Source: Oerskovia douganii
GTDB lineage: Bacteria > Actinomycetota > Actinomycetes > Actinomycetales > Cellulomonadaceae
NCBI RefSeq assembly: GCF_015142735.1
Contig: NZ_JACSPN010000004.1
Location: forward strand, 169,229-233,228
Length of the DNA: 64,000 bases
Direction of reading: 5' to 3'
Numbering within the stretch: the first letter of the stretch is position 1; every line of letters starts with the position of its first letter. The translations under genes and the position numbers were made by a program. Below, in pieces: positions 26,694 to 36,103 of the stretch. The notes under the pieces are model-generated. The model searched no databases, was not told the DNA's origin, and saw nothing but the letters and a program-made list of their open reading frames with translations.

Positions 26694-27512
26694 ATGAGCA
26701 AGACCGTGATCACCCCGCCCGGGCGGTGGGACCTGCCGTCGGTCAAGGAGCTGTGGGAGGCCCGCGAGGTCCTCGTCAGCTTCGGTCGGCGCGACGTCCT
26801 GCTGCGCTACCGGCAGACCGTGATCGGCATCGCCTGGGTCATCCTGCAGCCGCTCGCCTCGGCCGGGATCTTCGCGATCGTGTTCGGTCAGGTCGCGGAC
26901 CTGCCGAGCAACGGCGTCCCGTACTTCATCTTCGCCTTCGCGGGCCAGCTCGCGTGGAACGTGTTCAGCGGCGTCGCGAGCCGTTCGTCGTCCTCGCTCG
27001 TGGCGAACCAGTCGCTCGTGTCGAAGGTCTTCTTCCCGCGCATGCTCGTGCCGCTCTCGACGATCCTCGCGGTGCTGGTCGACTACGCCGTCGCGTTCGG
27101 GCTGTTCGTGGTCCTGCTGTTCGTCTACGGGATCAACCCCGGCTGGCCCATCCTGCTCGTGCCGTTCTGGACGCTCCTGGCCGTGCTGCTCGGCGCCGCG
27201 ATTGGCGTCGCGAGCTCGGCCGTCATGGTCAAGTACCGCGACGTCGGGTACGCGCTGCCCTGGGTCATCCAGATCCTCATGTACGCGACCCCCGTCGCGT
27301 ACTCGCTGGAGGCCGTCCCCGCGAACCTGCTGTGGATCTTCAACATCAACCCGCTCACGTGGCTGCTCGAGGGCTTCCGCTGGTCGCTGCTCGGGCAGGC
27401 GGCCCCCGAGGCGTGGCAGGTCGTCGCCCTGGTCGTGGTGTCGGGGCTCGCCTTCACGGGTGGCGCACTGATCTTCCAGAAGCTCGAGCGTGGCTTCGCC
27501 GACGTGATCTGA
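26694..27512 (+). CDS. Polysaccharide ABC exporter permease, Wzm/TagG type
   Basis: Six-helix ABC-2 permease, 272 residues, partner of the preceding ATPase. An N-terminal amphipathic segment (RDVLLRYRQTVIGIAWVILQPL) leads into the helices; SKVFFPRMLVPLSTILAVLVDY and SSAVMVKYRDVGYALPWVIQ are characteristic of Wzm/TagG. The ATG is 3 bp after the ATPase stop and its ribosome site GAGGTGGTG overlaps that stop. With the Wzt-like ATPase it indicates ABC-transporter-dependent glycan export. Confidence 0.92.
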   Translation: MSKTVITPPGRWDLPSVKELWEAREVLVSFGRRDVLLRYRQTVIGIAWVILQPLASAGIFAIVFGQVADLPSNGVPYFIFAFAGQLAWNVFSGVASRSSSSLVANQSLVSKVFFPRMLVPLSTILAVLVDYAVAFGLFVVLLFVYGINPGWPILLVPFWTLLAVLLGAAIGVASSAVMVKYRDVGYALPWVIQILMYATPVAYSLEAVPANLLWIFNINPLTWLLEGFRWSLLGQAAPEAWQVVALVVVSGLAFTGGALIFQKLERGFADVI

Positions 27513-27531
27513 CCCGGTCAGGAGGGTCCCG

Positions 27532-28731
27532 ATGAAGCGGTCCGACCAGTCGCTGCCCGTCCGTGCGCACGAGCGCGGGCACGTCCACGTCATCACGCCC
27601 GGCGACCACTACTCGCCGCGCACGGGCAGCGCGGTGCCGACCGTCGTGGACGGCCTGGTCCGGGGGGCGTCGACGACGTCCGCACCGTCGTCGGTCGTCG
27701 TGGCCCGCGGCACCTACCCGGACCGTTACGGCGGCGTGAGCGTCCTCGAGTACCCGCAGGCCTCCGCGCGACGGTGGGACCGCTACCTGGACGCCGCCTC
27801 CTCGCGCGCCGGGCTGCCCCGCCACGGCGCGCGCCGCGCGTACGCCGCCACGGTCCGCGACCAGGGCGGCTGGGCGCCGTCGTACGTGCTAGCGCACAAC
27901 GCCCCCCAGCTCGTCCCGCTCGTCGACGCCGCCCGCCACGTGCCCGTCCTCTACGCGCACAACCAGCTCCTGCGCACCTACGGCCACCGCGAGCTGGCCC
28001 GCACGCTCGGGCCCGTGCACCGCATCGTGTGCGTGAGCGCGTTCCTGGCCGACGAGACCGCGACCCTGCTCCCGCCCGGGCTCCGGGACCGCGTCGTCGT
28101 GGTCCACAACGGGGTCGACGCCCCTGCCGAGCACGGCGCACGCGCACCCCGTGGGGACACCCTGCACGTGGTCTTCGTGGGCCGCACCATCCCGGACAAG
28201 GGCGCCGACGTCGTCGTGGACGCCGTCCGCCGCCTGGCCCGGCCGGACGTGCGGCTGACCGTCGTGGGTTCCGCGGGGTTCGACGCCGCAGCCCCCCTGA
28301 CACCGCACGAGAAGGCCCTCCGGCAGCGCGCCTCGGGGACCCCCGTCCCCCCGGCCTTCACCGGATTCCTCCCGCGCGGGGAGGTCCGCGAGATCCTGCG
28401 AACGGCCGACGTCGTCGTGGTCCCGTCCCGCTGGGCCGAGCCCTTCGCCCTGACCGCCCTCGAGGGGATGTCCGCGGGTGCGGCCGTCGTGGCCTCGGAC
28501 GTCGGCGGCATCCCGGAGGCCGTCGGGTCGGCCGGGATCCTGGTGCCACCCGGCGACGTGGTGGCCCTCGCGGACGCGCTGGCCGCGCTCGCCGACGACG
28601 AGTCGCTGCTCGCGCGTGCCCAGGAGGCCGGTCGGGCGCACGCCGCAGCGATGAGCTGGTCGCACGCCCGCGCCCGGCTCGACCGGGTCCTCGACGGTGC
28701 TCGGGCCCCCAGCCCCCGGGGGACGCCATGA
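27532..28731 (+). CDS. Glycosyltransferase family 4
   Basis: GT-B glycosyltransferase, 399 residues. N-terminal VITPGDHYSPRTGSAVPTVVDGL, central LYAHNQLLRTYG, and donor-domain VVFVGRTIPDKGADVVVDAV with VPSRWAEPFALTALEGMSAGAAV (EX7E) near residue 305. ATG with strong AGGAGGG 6 nt upstream, 19 bp after the permease stop. Its stop overlaps the ATG of the next gene (ATGA). Position in the exporter operon suggests it builds or caps the exported chain. Confidence 0.9.
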   Translation: MKRSDQSLPVRAHERGHVHVITPGDHYSPRTGSAVPTVVDGLVRGASTTSAPSSVVVARGTYPDRYGGVSVLEYPQASARRWDRYLDAASSRAGLPRHGARRAYAATVRDQGGWAPSYVLAHNAPQLVPLVDAARHVPVLYAHNQLLRTYGHRELARTLGPVHRIVCVSAFLADETATLLPPGLRDRVVVVHNGVDAPAEHGARAPRGDTLHVVFVGRTIPDKGADVVVDAVRRLARPDVRLTVVGSAGFDAAAPLTPHEKALRQRASGTPVPPAFTGFLPRGEVREILRTADVVVVPSRWAEPFALTALEGMSAGAAVVASDVGGIPEAVGSAGILVPPGDVVALADALAALADDESLLARAQEAGRAHAAAMSWSHARARLDRVLDGARAPSPRGTP

Positions 28732-29924
28732 CCTCCACGGGCACCACGACGGCGACGGGTCCGCTCGCCCCCACGGGAGCCGTGCGCGCCCGCACCGTGC
28801 GGCTGGGCGACGTGTCCGACGCCGAGGCCGAGCGCTGGGCCGACCTGGTGGACCGTGCGCTCGAGCCCAACCCGTTCCTGTCCCCCGCGTACCTGCTCAC
28901 GGCGTCCCGGTGGCTCGCCCGCACCGCCGGGATCGTGCTCGTCGTCGTCGAGCGCGACGACCGCATGATCGCCCTCCTGCCGCTCAGCCGCGGCGGGCGG
29001 TTCCACGGCACGCCCCTGCGGTGCGCGACGACCGCGGGCGCCTTCCTCAAGGACGACTCACCACTGTGCGCGCCTCTCGTGGACGCCGAGCACGCGGCGA
29101 CCGCGCTCGACCACCTGCTCCGCTTCCTCGCCGACCGACGCAACGGCTTCCCGCCCCTCGTCGAGCTCACGCTGCTGCCCGGTGACGGCCCCCTGCACGA
29201 CGCCCTGCACGACGCCTGCCGCCGCGCACGGGTCACGCTGCTCGAACGCTCCCGCTTCGAGCGCGCCGTGCTCGACCGGTCCAGCGCCGCACCCCCTCCG
29301 AGAGAGGCGCTGAGCCCCTCCAAGCGCAAGCAGGTCGAGCGCCTGACCCGCCGCCTCGAGGAGGCCACCGGGGCGACCCTCCGGTGGGAGGACCGGGGCG
29401 AGGACCCGCAGGCCTTCCAGGACTTCGTCGCGCTCGAGGCCGCGGGCTGGAAGGGGGACGCCGGCCGGGACGGGGGCGCGCTCCAGGTGACGCCCGGCGC
29501 CGTCGAGTGGTTCACCGACGTGACCGACGGCCTGCGCGCCCGCAGGAGCCTCCACCTGCTCACGCTCGTCGCGGGGGACGACGTCGTCTACATGTCGTTG
29601 CAGTTCGCCGCCGCAGGATCCCTGTTCTCCCTGATGGACACCTACGACGAACGGTTCGCGAGGTTCAGCCCCGGCGTGATCGGGCGCGTGATGGAGCAGG
29701 AGCACGTCCTGGAGCGCACGACCGCCGACCGGTTCGACCCCTGCATGCACCCCAAGAACGCCGGTCCCACGGCCCTCTACCGCGACCGCCGACCCCTCGT
29801 CGGGGTCGTGCTCGCGACGCGCGGCGTCCTCCCGCGGCTCCTCCTGCGCTCCGTGCCGGCCCTGCGGGGCCTGCGCACCCGCGTCGCGCGCACGCCGCGC
29901 GAGATCGTCGAGGACGCGACATGA
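28728..29924 (+). CDS. BioF2/FemAB-like GNAT family protein (paralogue 3)
   Basis: Third GNAT-fold paralogue, 398 residues, coupled to the preceding glycosyltransferase by an ATGA overlap. Shared blocks: ALEPNPFLSPAYL, a GAFLKDDSPLCAPLVDAE segment, basic LSPSKRKQVERLTRRL, FVALEAAGWKGDAGR, MDTYDERFARFSPGVIGRVM and DPCMHPKNAGPTALYRDR. The Asp-X-Tyr...SPG and WKGD elements are the most conserved across the four copies. Likely modifies the same glycan with an acyl or aminoacyl group; substrate unknown. Confidence 0.8.
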   Translation: MTSTGTTTATGPLAPTGAVRARTVRLGDVSDAEAERWADLVDRALEPNPFLSPAYLLTASRWLARTAGIVLVVVERDDRMIALLPLSRGGRFHGTPLRCATTAGAFLKDDSPLCAPLVDAEHAATALDHLLRFLADRRNGFPPLVELTLLPGDGPLHDALHDACRRARVTLLERSRFERAVLDRSSAAPPPREALSPSKRKQVERLTRRLEEATGATLRWEDRGEDPQAFQDFVALEAAGWKGDAGRDGGALQVTPGAVEWFTDVTDGLRARRSLHLLTLVAGDDVVYMSLQFAAAGSLFSLMDTYDERFARFSPGVIGRVMEQEHVLERTTADRFDPCMHPKNAGPTALYRDRRPLVGVVLATRGVLPRLLLRSVPALRGLRTRVARTPREIVEDAT

Positions 29925-30267
29925 TCGGGACGACACCCGGCGGAGGGCCCTCGATGGCTTGGAACGACCGCGGCATCCTCGCCGCGACACTCGGTCACAC
30001 GCGCAGGTCGTGGACCGACGCACCCTCGGACCCCGCCCCTGCCGCTCCCGTCTACCTCCGGCGCACGACCTACCGTGGCCCCGCGCTCGGCCTCGAGCAC
30101 CCCGGTGAGGGTCCGCCGTCGAACCTCCCGACGGCTCGCTGACCTCCTCCCTGCCCTGACGGGTCGATCGAGGACCTCCTCTCGCCCCGCCGCTCCACCG
30201 TGCAGCCCGCAAGGGCTCGCTCCGCCGTGCGGCACCGTCGTGCCGCTCCGCCCCCGAACGGGAACCC
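29925..30267 (+). other. 343-bp gap with hairpins and a doubtful small ORF
   Basis: Lies between two same-strand BioF2-like genes. A frame from ATG 29954 (GGAGGG 6 nt upstream) to TGA 30142 could encode 62 residues starting MAWNDRGILAATLGH; it has no recognisable domain and may be chance. Near the next gene are two small hairpins: AGCCC-GCAA-GGGCT (30204-30217, a GNRA-type loop) and CGGCAC-CGTC-GTGCCG (30230-30245), which could fold in the leader of the downstream gene. Confidence 0.3.
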
Positions 30268-31512
30268 ATGACCTCGCACACCACCTCGCACGCCACCCCT
30301 CGCCTGTCGGTCCGTCTCGCCGCGGTCTCGACCCTCGGGCCGGACGACGTCTCCCGCTGGCGGGACCTCGCCGAGCACGCCGCCGAGCCCAACGTCTTCT
30401 ACGGCCCGGACTTCCTGGTCCCGACCGCCGCACACTTCGACCGGGACCGCACCCTGCGCCTGGTGATCGTCGAGTCGGACGGCACCTGGCTCGCGCTCAT
30501 GCCCTACGAGCTCGTCGCGGCGAACCGGCGCTGGCCGCACCGGCACGCGTCGAACGACGGGCCGATCCTCAACCAGTTCACCTCGCTCGGCGTCCCGCTG
30601 CTGCGCCAGGACGACCCACGGCGGGCCGCGAGGGGGCTCGTGCGGGCGTTCCGTCGGTTCTCGCGCGAGCTCGGCGGCAGCATCGAGATGGCGTTCGTCT
30701 CCGGGGACGGCCCCGGGGGCGCCGCGCTCCAGCAGGCGTTCGCGGACGACGGGTCGACTCTCCACGTCTGGGGTGGCGACGCCCGCGCCGCCGTCCGCTT
30801 CGCCGAGGTCGAGGACCCGGGCGCCTTGGGGTACCTCCCGCGGTCCCGCGCCAAGGCCGTGCGCCGCAGGGCCCGTCGGCTCACCGAGGCGATCGGCGTC
30901 CCGGCCGAGCTCGACTCCCTGACGCTCGACGTCGTCGACGACCCGGCGGAGTTCCTCCGGTTCGAGCTCGAGACGTGGAAGGCCGACCCCGCCCGCGACG
31001 GGGTCGGCTTCTCTCGCCTGCGCGAGGGGCCCGAGTGGTTCACGGACGTCTTCCAGGCCCACGCCGCCGCGGGCCGCGCGACGCTCCTCGCCCTGCGGCC
31101 CGCGGGCGAGACGCTCTACATGGCGGCCTTCCTGCGGTCCGGTCGCACCCTCTTCGCCTGGTACGACGAGTACGCCGAGGCGTGGGCGCAGCACGCCCCC
31201 GGGGTCCTGGGGCGGCTGCTGACCGTCAAGCAGCTCGCGGCCGAGGGCGGTGCCGACCTGCTGGACTCCTGCATGCACCCGTCCCTCTACCCCGACCAGA
31301 ACGAGCTCTACCCGTCGCGGCTGCGGACGGTGTCCTTCACCGCGGCGCTGGGTCGTTGGCCGGGGCAGCTCCTGCTCCGGGAGATCGTGGCGCTCGGGCA
31401 CGGTCGCCGGGCGCTCACGGGCCGTGTCCGCGAGGCGCGTGCGGACCGGCGGGCCCGGGCCGAGCGCCCCGGCGGGAGAGGGGTCAGGCAGGGGGCGGTG
31501 TCTGGGTCCTGA
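30268..31512 (+). CDS. BioF2/FemAB-like GNAT family protein (paralogue 4)
   Basis: Fourth GNAT-fold paralogue, 414 residues. Diagnostic blocks are AAEPNVFYGPDFLVP, RRWPHRHASNDGPI, LHVWGGDARAAVRF (very like HTWGGDPRGAVRF of paralogue 2), SRAKAVRRRARRLTEAI, YDEYAEAWAQHAPGVLGRLL and DSCMHPSLYPDQNELYPSRL. The WKGD motif is WKADPARDG here. It is closer to paralogue 2 than to paralogue 3 by these blocks. The C-terminal 40 residues are Arg/Gly-rich. The 3' end overlaps the convergent LamG-repeat gene by 29 bp. Confidence 0.8.
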   Translation: MTSHTTSHATPRLSVRLAAVSTLGPDDVSRWRDLAEHAAEPNVFYGPDFLVPTAAHFDRDRTLRLVIVESDGTWLALMPYELVAANRRWPHRHASNDGPILNQFTSLGVPLLRQDDPRRAARGLVRAFRRFSRELGGSIEMAFVSGDGPGGAALQQAFADDGSTLHVWGGDARAAVRFAEVEDPGALGYLPRSRAKAVRRRARRLTEAIGVPAELDSLTLDVVDDPAEFLRFELETWKADPARDGVGFSRLREGPEWFTDVFQAHAAAGRATLLALRPAGETLYMAAFLRSGRTLFAWYDEYAEAWAQHAPGVLGRLLTVKQLAAEGGADLLDSCMHPSLYPDQNELYPSRLRTVSFTAALGRWPGQLLLREIVALGHGRRALTGRVREARADRRARAERPGGRGVRQGAVSGS

Positions 31513-34500
31513 GGGCCGCGACCTCGCCCGCGCCGAGCGCCCGGTCGTAGAGGCGCACGCCGTCGACGGCCCCCTTGAGCGGGAGCGTGCCGCCGGGCTG
31601 CCCGCCGAGGATCAGCGGGAGCGTGTTGACGCCGACCGCTGCGGGCCCGGCGACGTTTCCCTGCTCGACGCCGTCGACGTACAGGCGCATCCGCTGCCCG
31701 TCGAAGGTGCCCACGAGGTGCACCCAGGTGGCGCCGTCCGAGGGGTACGTCGACGTCGCGTTGACCCGGTAGGTGTCTCCCGACGTCGCCTGGTTGAGGC
31801 GCAGGAACGCCTTGCCGGCGCTCGACAGCCCCAGCTCGAACCCGTCGGTCGCGCTCGGCGCGGCCTTCTTGACGACGTACTGGGTCGCGACCTGCTCGGG
31901 CCGGACCCAGGCGGCGACCGTCAGCGCGGTCGAGACGTCGAGGACGTCCGCGTCGGGGACCTGGACCTTGCCGGTGGCCCCGTCGAACCGCACGGCGGAC
32001 CGTCCGCCCGAGGTGACCCACGTGGCCCCGCCCGAGAGCGCGCCGCCGTTTCCCCAGCCCGACGAGTCGGCCGCGGCGAGACCGGTGCCCTCGTCGAGGT
32101 CCCACGCCCCCCGGATCCCTCCCGCGGGGGCGACCTGGACGGTCGCCGTCGCGACGTTCGACCAGAGCCCGTTCGCGCCCACCCGGTACGTGAAGGTCGT
32201 GGTCCCGACGAAGCCCGCGGCGGGCGTGTACGTGAACGCGCCCGTGGCCGCGTTCGTCACCGCGACCGAGCCCGACGACGGAGCGGCGACCACCTCGAAC
32301 GTCAGCGCACCGCCGCTCGGCGAGCTGCCCACGAGGGTGCCCGAGACGGCCGTGCCGCTCACGGTCGAGGCCGCCACGTCCTGGGCGACGGGCGCCTGCG
32401 CCGGCGGCTGGACGGCCTGGCGGAGCGCCGCGACCTCCGCCCCGGACAGTGCCCGGTCGTACAGCCTGGCCTGGTCGACCGCTCCCTGGAAGGGGTACAG
32501 ACCGTCGGGCTGGGCGCCGATCGTCAGCGGGAGCGCGTTGACCCCAACCGACGCCGGACCCGCGACGTTCCCCTGCTCGACCCCGTCCACGTAGACCCGC
32601 AACCGCTGCCCGTCGTACGTCCCCGCCAGGTGCACCCACGTGCTCCCGTTCGTCGGCAGCACCGACGTCGCGTTCACCCGGAACGTGTCACCCGAGGTCT
32701 TCTGGTTGACCCGCAGGAACGGCCTGCCCGCGCTCGAGATCCCCAGCTCGTAGCCGTCCGCAGACCCCGACACCGCCTTCTTCACGACGTACTGCGTCGC
32801 CGACCGCTCCGGACGCACCCACGCCGAGACCGTCAGCGCCGACGACACGTCCAACCCGTCCGCATCCGGCACCGACACCTTCCCAGCGGTACCGTCGAGG
32901 CGCACCGCCCTGCCGTCGATCCCGCTCACCCAGGTGGTGCCGCCCGACAGCGTCCCGGTCTGGCCCCAGCCCGACGCGTCGGCCGTCGTGGTCCCGGTCC
33001 CCTCGTCGAGGCCCCACAGGCCTCGGATCCCCGCGATCGAGGTCACGCGCACGGTCTGCGTCGCGACGTTCGACCACGTCGCCCCCGCCTTGACCCGGAA
33101 CGTGAAGGTCGTGGTCCCGACGAAGCCCGCGGCGGGCGTGTACGTGAACGCGCCCGTGGCCGCGTTCGTCACCGCCACCGAGCCCGACGACGGAGCCGCG
33201 ACCACCTCGAACGTCAGCGCACCGCCGCTCGGCGAGCTGCCCGCGAGCCTGCCCGTGACCGCGGTACCGGTCGTGGTGGTCGCGGCCCCGTCGGTCGCGA
33301 CCGGGGTCGTGGGCACGGGGCCGCCGCCCTGGACGAGCTCGGCGACCTGGGTGGCGGTGAGCGCCCGGTCGAAGAGTCGCACCGAGTCGACCGCTCCCTG
33401 GAAGGGGTACAGACCGTCGGGCTGGGCGCCGATCGTCAGCGGGAGCGTGTTGACCCCGACCGACGCCGGACCCGCGACGTTCCCCTGCTCGACCCCGTCC
33501 ACGTAGACCCGCAACCGCTGCCCGTCATAGGTCCCCGCCAGGTGCACCCACGTGCTCCCGTTCGTCGGCAGCACCGACGTCGCGTTCACCCGGAACGTGT
33601 CACCCGAGGTCTTCTGGTTGACCCGCAGGAACGGCCTGCCCGCGCTCGAGATCCCCAGCTCGTAGCCGTCCGCAGACCCCGACACCGCCTTCTTCACGAC
33701 GTACTGCGTCGCCGACCGCTCGGGGCGCACCCACGCCGAGACCGTCAACGCCGACGACACGTCCAACCCGTCCGCATCCGGCACCGAGACCTTCCCAGCG
33801 GTACCGTCGAGGCGCACCGCCCTGCCCACCTTGCCCGTGACCCAGCTCGTGCCCCCGGTCAGCGTGCCCTGGAAACCCCAGCCGGAGGAGTCCGCCGCGA
33901 CCACGCCCGAGCTCTCGTCGAGCTCCCAGGTGCCCCGGGCTCCGGCCACCGCCGTGACCCGCACGCTCTGCGTCGCAACGTTCGACCACGTCGCCCCCGC
34001 CTTGACCCGGAACGTGAACGAGGTCGCCCCCACGAAGCCCGCAGCGGGCGTGTACGTGAACGCGCCCGTGGCCGCGTTCGTCACCGCCACCGAGCCCGAC
34101 GACGGAGCCGCGACCACCTCGAACGTCAACGCACCCCCCACCGGGGACGCCCCCTGGAGAGTCCCGGTCACGGGGACACCGACCGACGTCGCCGTGAGCC
34201 CCGCCGTCGCGACCGGTCCCCGCGGGTCCACCCAGGCCAGCCGGGCCGTGCCGGCGGTCGAGCTCGAGGCCGCCATCACGAGCGTCGTCCCCGGCACGTT
34301 CTGCTTGGCGCCCGTGACGTTGTTGTACGTCCCGTCGAGCACGGTCGTGGCGCTCTGCGAGAAGCCGATCGACGCGAGCGGCGTGACCTTCTCGATGATG
34401 TCGTCGAGGACCTCACTGCGTGTGTAGACGACGCGCAGGAGCCCCGTGACCTCGTCGATCTCGACGACAGGACGCGTCCCGAGCCGGTCGACCTCGTGGA

Positions 34501-35896
34501 GCGGGTCCCACGTGCCGTCCGGCCGGCGGACGAGCAGCCCGATCACCGTCGCACCCTGCGCGTCGTACGACGTCTTGATCGCCGCGTAGAGGGTCCCGTC
34601 CGCGGCCACCGCGACGTTCATGTGATCGTCGGCCATGCCGTCACCGAGGTTCAGGGCCGAGGCCTGTGCGGGCTTCTCGTCGGCGGTCCACGTCTGCGGG
34701 TCCGCCCCGTCGACGTGCGTCCGGAAACCGAAGCGCTCGGTGCTCTGGTTGGACCAGAGCACCCCGATCCGCCCGCCCGGCAGGGCCGTGACCATCCCGA
34801 TGTCGTCGTCCAGGACCCCCGAGGCGACCGTGACCGGGGCCGAGAAGGCCGTGTACGGCGAGTCGGCGTAGCGCGCCTGGATGCTCGTGCTGGTGTCCGA
34901 GACGAGCCACAGCCGCCCCGTCGAGTCGACGTCGATCGTGCCCGTCTCGCTGCCCGGGAGCGAGACCGCGGTCGCCGTCGGACGCTGGGACCACGGCTGG
35001 TAGGAGTTCGAGGAGGCGACGTACTCGACCGAGACGAGCGACGTCGTCGGGCCGTGGAGCAGGACGTGCGCGACGTCTCCGACGACCTTGACGTCCGCAC
35101 GGACGTCGGTCCGGTCCGAGATCCGTACGACGTTGGTCCAGGTGCCCGCCGACGCGTCGTGGCGCCACACCCACGTCCCCGCGGGGGTCGTGCTCGTCGA
35201 GGCGAGCGCAGCCCACCACGTCCCCCGCGCGAACCACAGCTTGGACTGCGGCTTCTCGCCCGTGGTGCCGCTCAACGGGATCGACGTCGTGGTCAGGGGC
35301 TGCTCGGCCGCGAGCGCCTGCGGGGTGGGGAGGGCGTCGGGCGCCGGGGCGGGCTCCTGCCAGGTCAGCGTGACGAGGCCGGGCTCGTCGTCCTGGGTGC
35401 CGACCTCGACGAGGTACTCCTCGCCCTCGACGGCGTCGAACGTCACGCGCGACGTCGCGACGTCCCCGTCGTCGTCGTTGCTCGCGACCACGGTCCTCGG
35501 AGCCGACGCCCGCCGCACGGCGATCGTGGTGCCGACCTCGCTGCCGCTCGTCGAGAAGCTGACGGGGCCGGACGTCGGGGCCGTCCACCGCCACCAGAGG
35601 GACGTCGCGACCGTGGTCGGCGCCTCGGGGCCCGCGCCGTCGGCCGAGAAGTTCGGGGCGACGTCCTGCCCGACCGTCCCGCCGATCGGTCGGCTCTCCG
35701 CGACCCTGTCCCCCTCGACCGCGGTCACGGGGACGGGGACCGGGGCCGACGCCGTCGCGGACCGCACGTCGCCCGAGACGACCGACCCTGCCGTCGCGAG
35801 GACGAGCCCCATGACCAGCAGCGGCGTGACCGCACGGCGGACGCGGGTACCGGTGGTCCCGGGGCGTCGGTGGGGCCCGGCGGGGCGTGACGTCAT
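31484..35896 (-). CDS. Secreted multi-domain protein: propeller plus three Ig-like/LamG repeats
   Basis: Large exported protein, 1470 residues. Signal peptide with hydrophobic core LLVMGLVLATAGSVVSG. Residues about 55-175 resemble a jelly-roll domain (FSADGAGPEAPTTVATSLWW). Residues about 190-520 look like a BNR/propeller region. Then three units of about 304 residues each combine an Ig/cadherin-like module (GALTFEVVAAPSSGSVAV, FTYTPAAGFVG) and a LamG/concanavalin-like module (ALTVSAWVRPE, YVDGVEQGNVAGPA, FDRALTATQV). Units 1 and 2 are nearly identical over 441 bp of DNA. No catalytic motif, sortase signal or membrane anchor seen; a glycan-binding matrix protein is the simplest guess. ATG has AGGA 8 nt upstream; an extension to 37561 is antisense to real genes. 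Confidence 0.85.
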   Translation of the reverse strand: MTSRPAGPHRRPGTTGTRVRRAVTPLLVMGLVLATAGSVVSGDVRSATASAPVPVPVTAVEGDRVAESRPIGGTVGQDVAPNFSADGAGPEAPTTVATSLWWRWTAPTSGPVSFSTSGSEVGTTIAVRRASAPRTVVASNDDDGDVATSRVTFDAVEGEEYLVEVGTQDDEPGLVTLTWQEPAPAPDALPTPQALAAEQPLTTTSIPLSGTTGEKPQSKLWFARGTWWAALASTSTTPAGTWVWRHDASAGTWTNVVRISDRTDVRADVKVVGDVAHVLLHGPTTSLVSVEYVASSNSYQPWSQRPTATAVSLPGSETGTIDVDSTGRLWLVSDTSTSIQARYADSPYTAFSAPVTVASGVLDDDIGMVTALPGGRIGVLWSNQSTERFGFRTHVDGADPQTWTADEKPAQASALNLGDGMADDHMNVAVAADGTLYAAIKTSYDAQGATVIGLLVRRPDGTWDPLHEVDRLGTRPVVEIDEVTGLLRVVYTRSEVLDDIIEKVTPLASIGFSQSATTVLDGTYNNVTGAKQNVPGTTLVMAASSSTAGTARLAWVDPRGPVATAGLTATSVGVPVTGTLQGASPVGGALTFEVVAAPSSGSVAVTNAATGAFTYTPAAGFVGATSFTFRVKAGATWSNVATQSVRVTAVAGARGTWELDESSGVVAADSSGWGFQGTLTGGTSWVTGKVGRAVRLDGTAGKVSVPDADGLDVSSALTVSAWVRPERSATQYVVKKAVSGSADGYELGISSAGRPFLRVNQKTSGDTFRVNATSVLPTNGSTWVHLAGTYDGQRLRVYVDGVEQGNVAGPASVGVNTLPLTIGAQPDGLYPFQGAVDSVRLFDRALTATQVAELVQGGGPVPTTPVATDGAATTTTGTAVTGRLAGSSPSGGALTFEVVAAPSSGSVAVTNAATGAFTYTPAAGFVGTTTFTFRVKAGATWSNVATQTVRVTSIAGIRGLWGLDEGTGTTTADASGWGQTGTLSGGTTWVSGIDGRAVRLDGTAGKVSVPDADGLDVSSALTVSAWVRPERSATQYVVKKAVSGSADGYELGISSAGRPFLRVNQKTSGDTFRVNATSVLPTNGSTWVHLAGTYDGQRLRVYVDGVEQGNVAGPASVGVNALPLTIGAQPDGLYPFQGAVDQARLYDRALSGAEVAALRQAVQPPAQAPVAQDVAASTVSGTAVSGTLVGSSPSGGALTFEVVAAPSSGSVAVTNAATGAFTYTPAAGFVGTTTFTYRVGANGLWSNVATATVQVAPAGGIRGAWDLDEGTGLAAADSSGWGNGGALSGGATWVTSGGRSAVRFDGATGKVQVPDADVLDVSTALTVAAWVRPEQVATQYVVKKAAPSATDGFELGLSSAGKAFLRLNQATSGDTYRVNATSTYPSDGATWVHLVGTFDGQRMRLYVDGVEQGNVAGPAAVGVNTLPLILGGQPGGTLPLKGAVDGVRLYDRALGAGEVAALRTQTPPPA
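32474..32914 (-). repeat. 441-bp near-identical repeat, copy A
   Basis: Encodes most of a LamG module. Matches 33386-33826 with roughly ten mismatches by eye, at an offset of 912 bp (304 codons), so the reading frame is kept. The third unit (31580-32000) is clearly related but diverged. Confidence 0.85.
33386..33826 (-). repeat. 441-bp near-identical repeat, copy B
   Basis: Second copy of the 32474-32914 repeat. The Ig-like segments also repeat at DNA level at about 32208-32330, 33118-33245 and 34028-34150. Near-identity suggests recent duplication or gene conversion inside the gene. Confidence 0.85.
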
Positions 35897-36028
35897 GTTC
35901 GATCCTGTCCGGAGTCCCTGGTGATGGATCCGTACGTCACCGCGACGGCGTGCGACGTACCCCCGGAGCGGCCACCAGGTCACCATCGAACCATCGGCGC
36001 GGAACGCGACGATAGGGCGAGGGGCGAA

Positions 36029-36097
36029 GTTCACCCGGGCGGACCACGCTCCCAGCGCGTCGCACCCCGTCGCCGGGCGCGGCCTGTGCGTTACTGT
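36029..36097 (+). promoter_or_regulatory. Leaderless promoter and TTCACCCGGG element
   Basis: TACTGT at 36092-36097 lies exactly 6 nt before the ATG at 36104, with no Shine-Dalgarno: a leaderless transcript is likely. GTTCACCCGGGCGG starts at 36029 and resembles the TTTCACCCGGGTG element at 51669-51683. Confidence 0.5.
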
Positions 36098-36103
36098 CGC
36101 GCC

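Noticed and set aside
29954-30142. Small ORF with GGAGGG ribosome site
   Set aside because: Kept only as a note within the gap entry: no domain, and low complexity towards its end.
31575-34871. Tandem repeats as a possible CRISPR array
   Set aside because: Repeat units are hundreds of bp, in frame, and encode protein modules; no short repeat-spacer pattern.
31250-35890. Open frame of about 1546 codons on the + strand
   Set aside because: Antisense to the LamG-repeat protein; its internal repeats are only the complement of the LamG DNA repeats.
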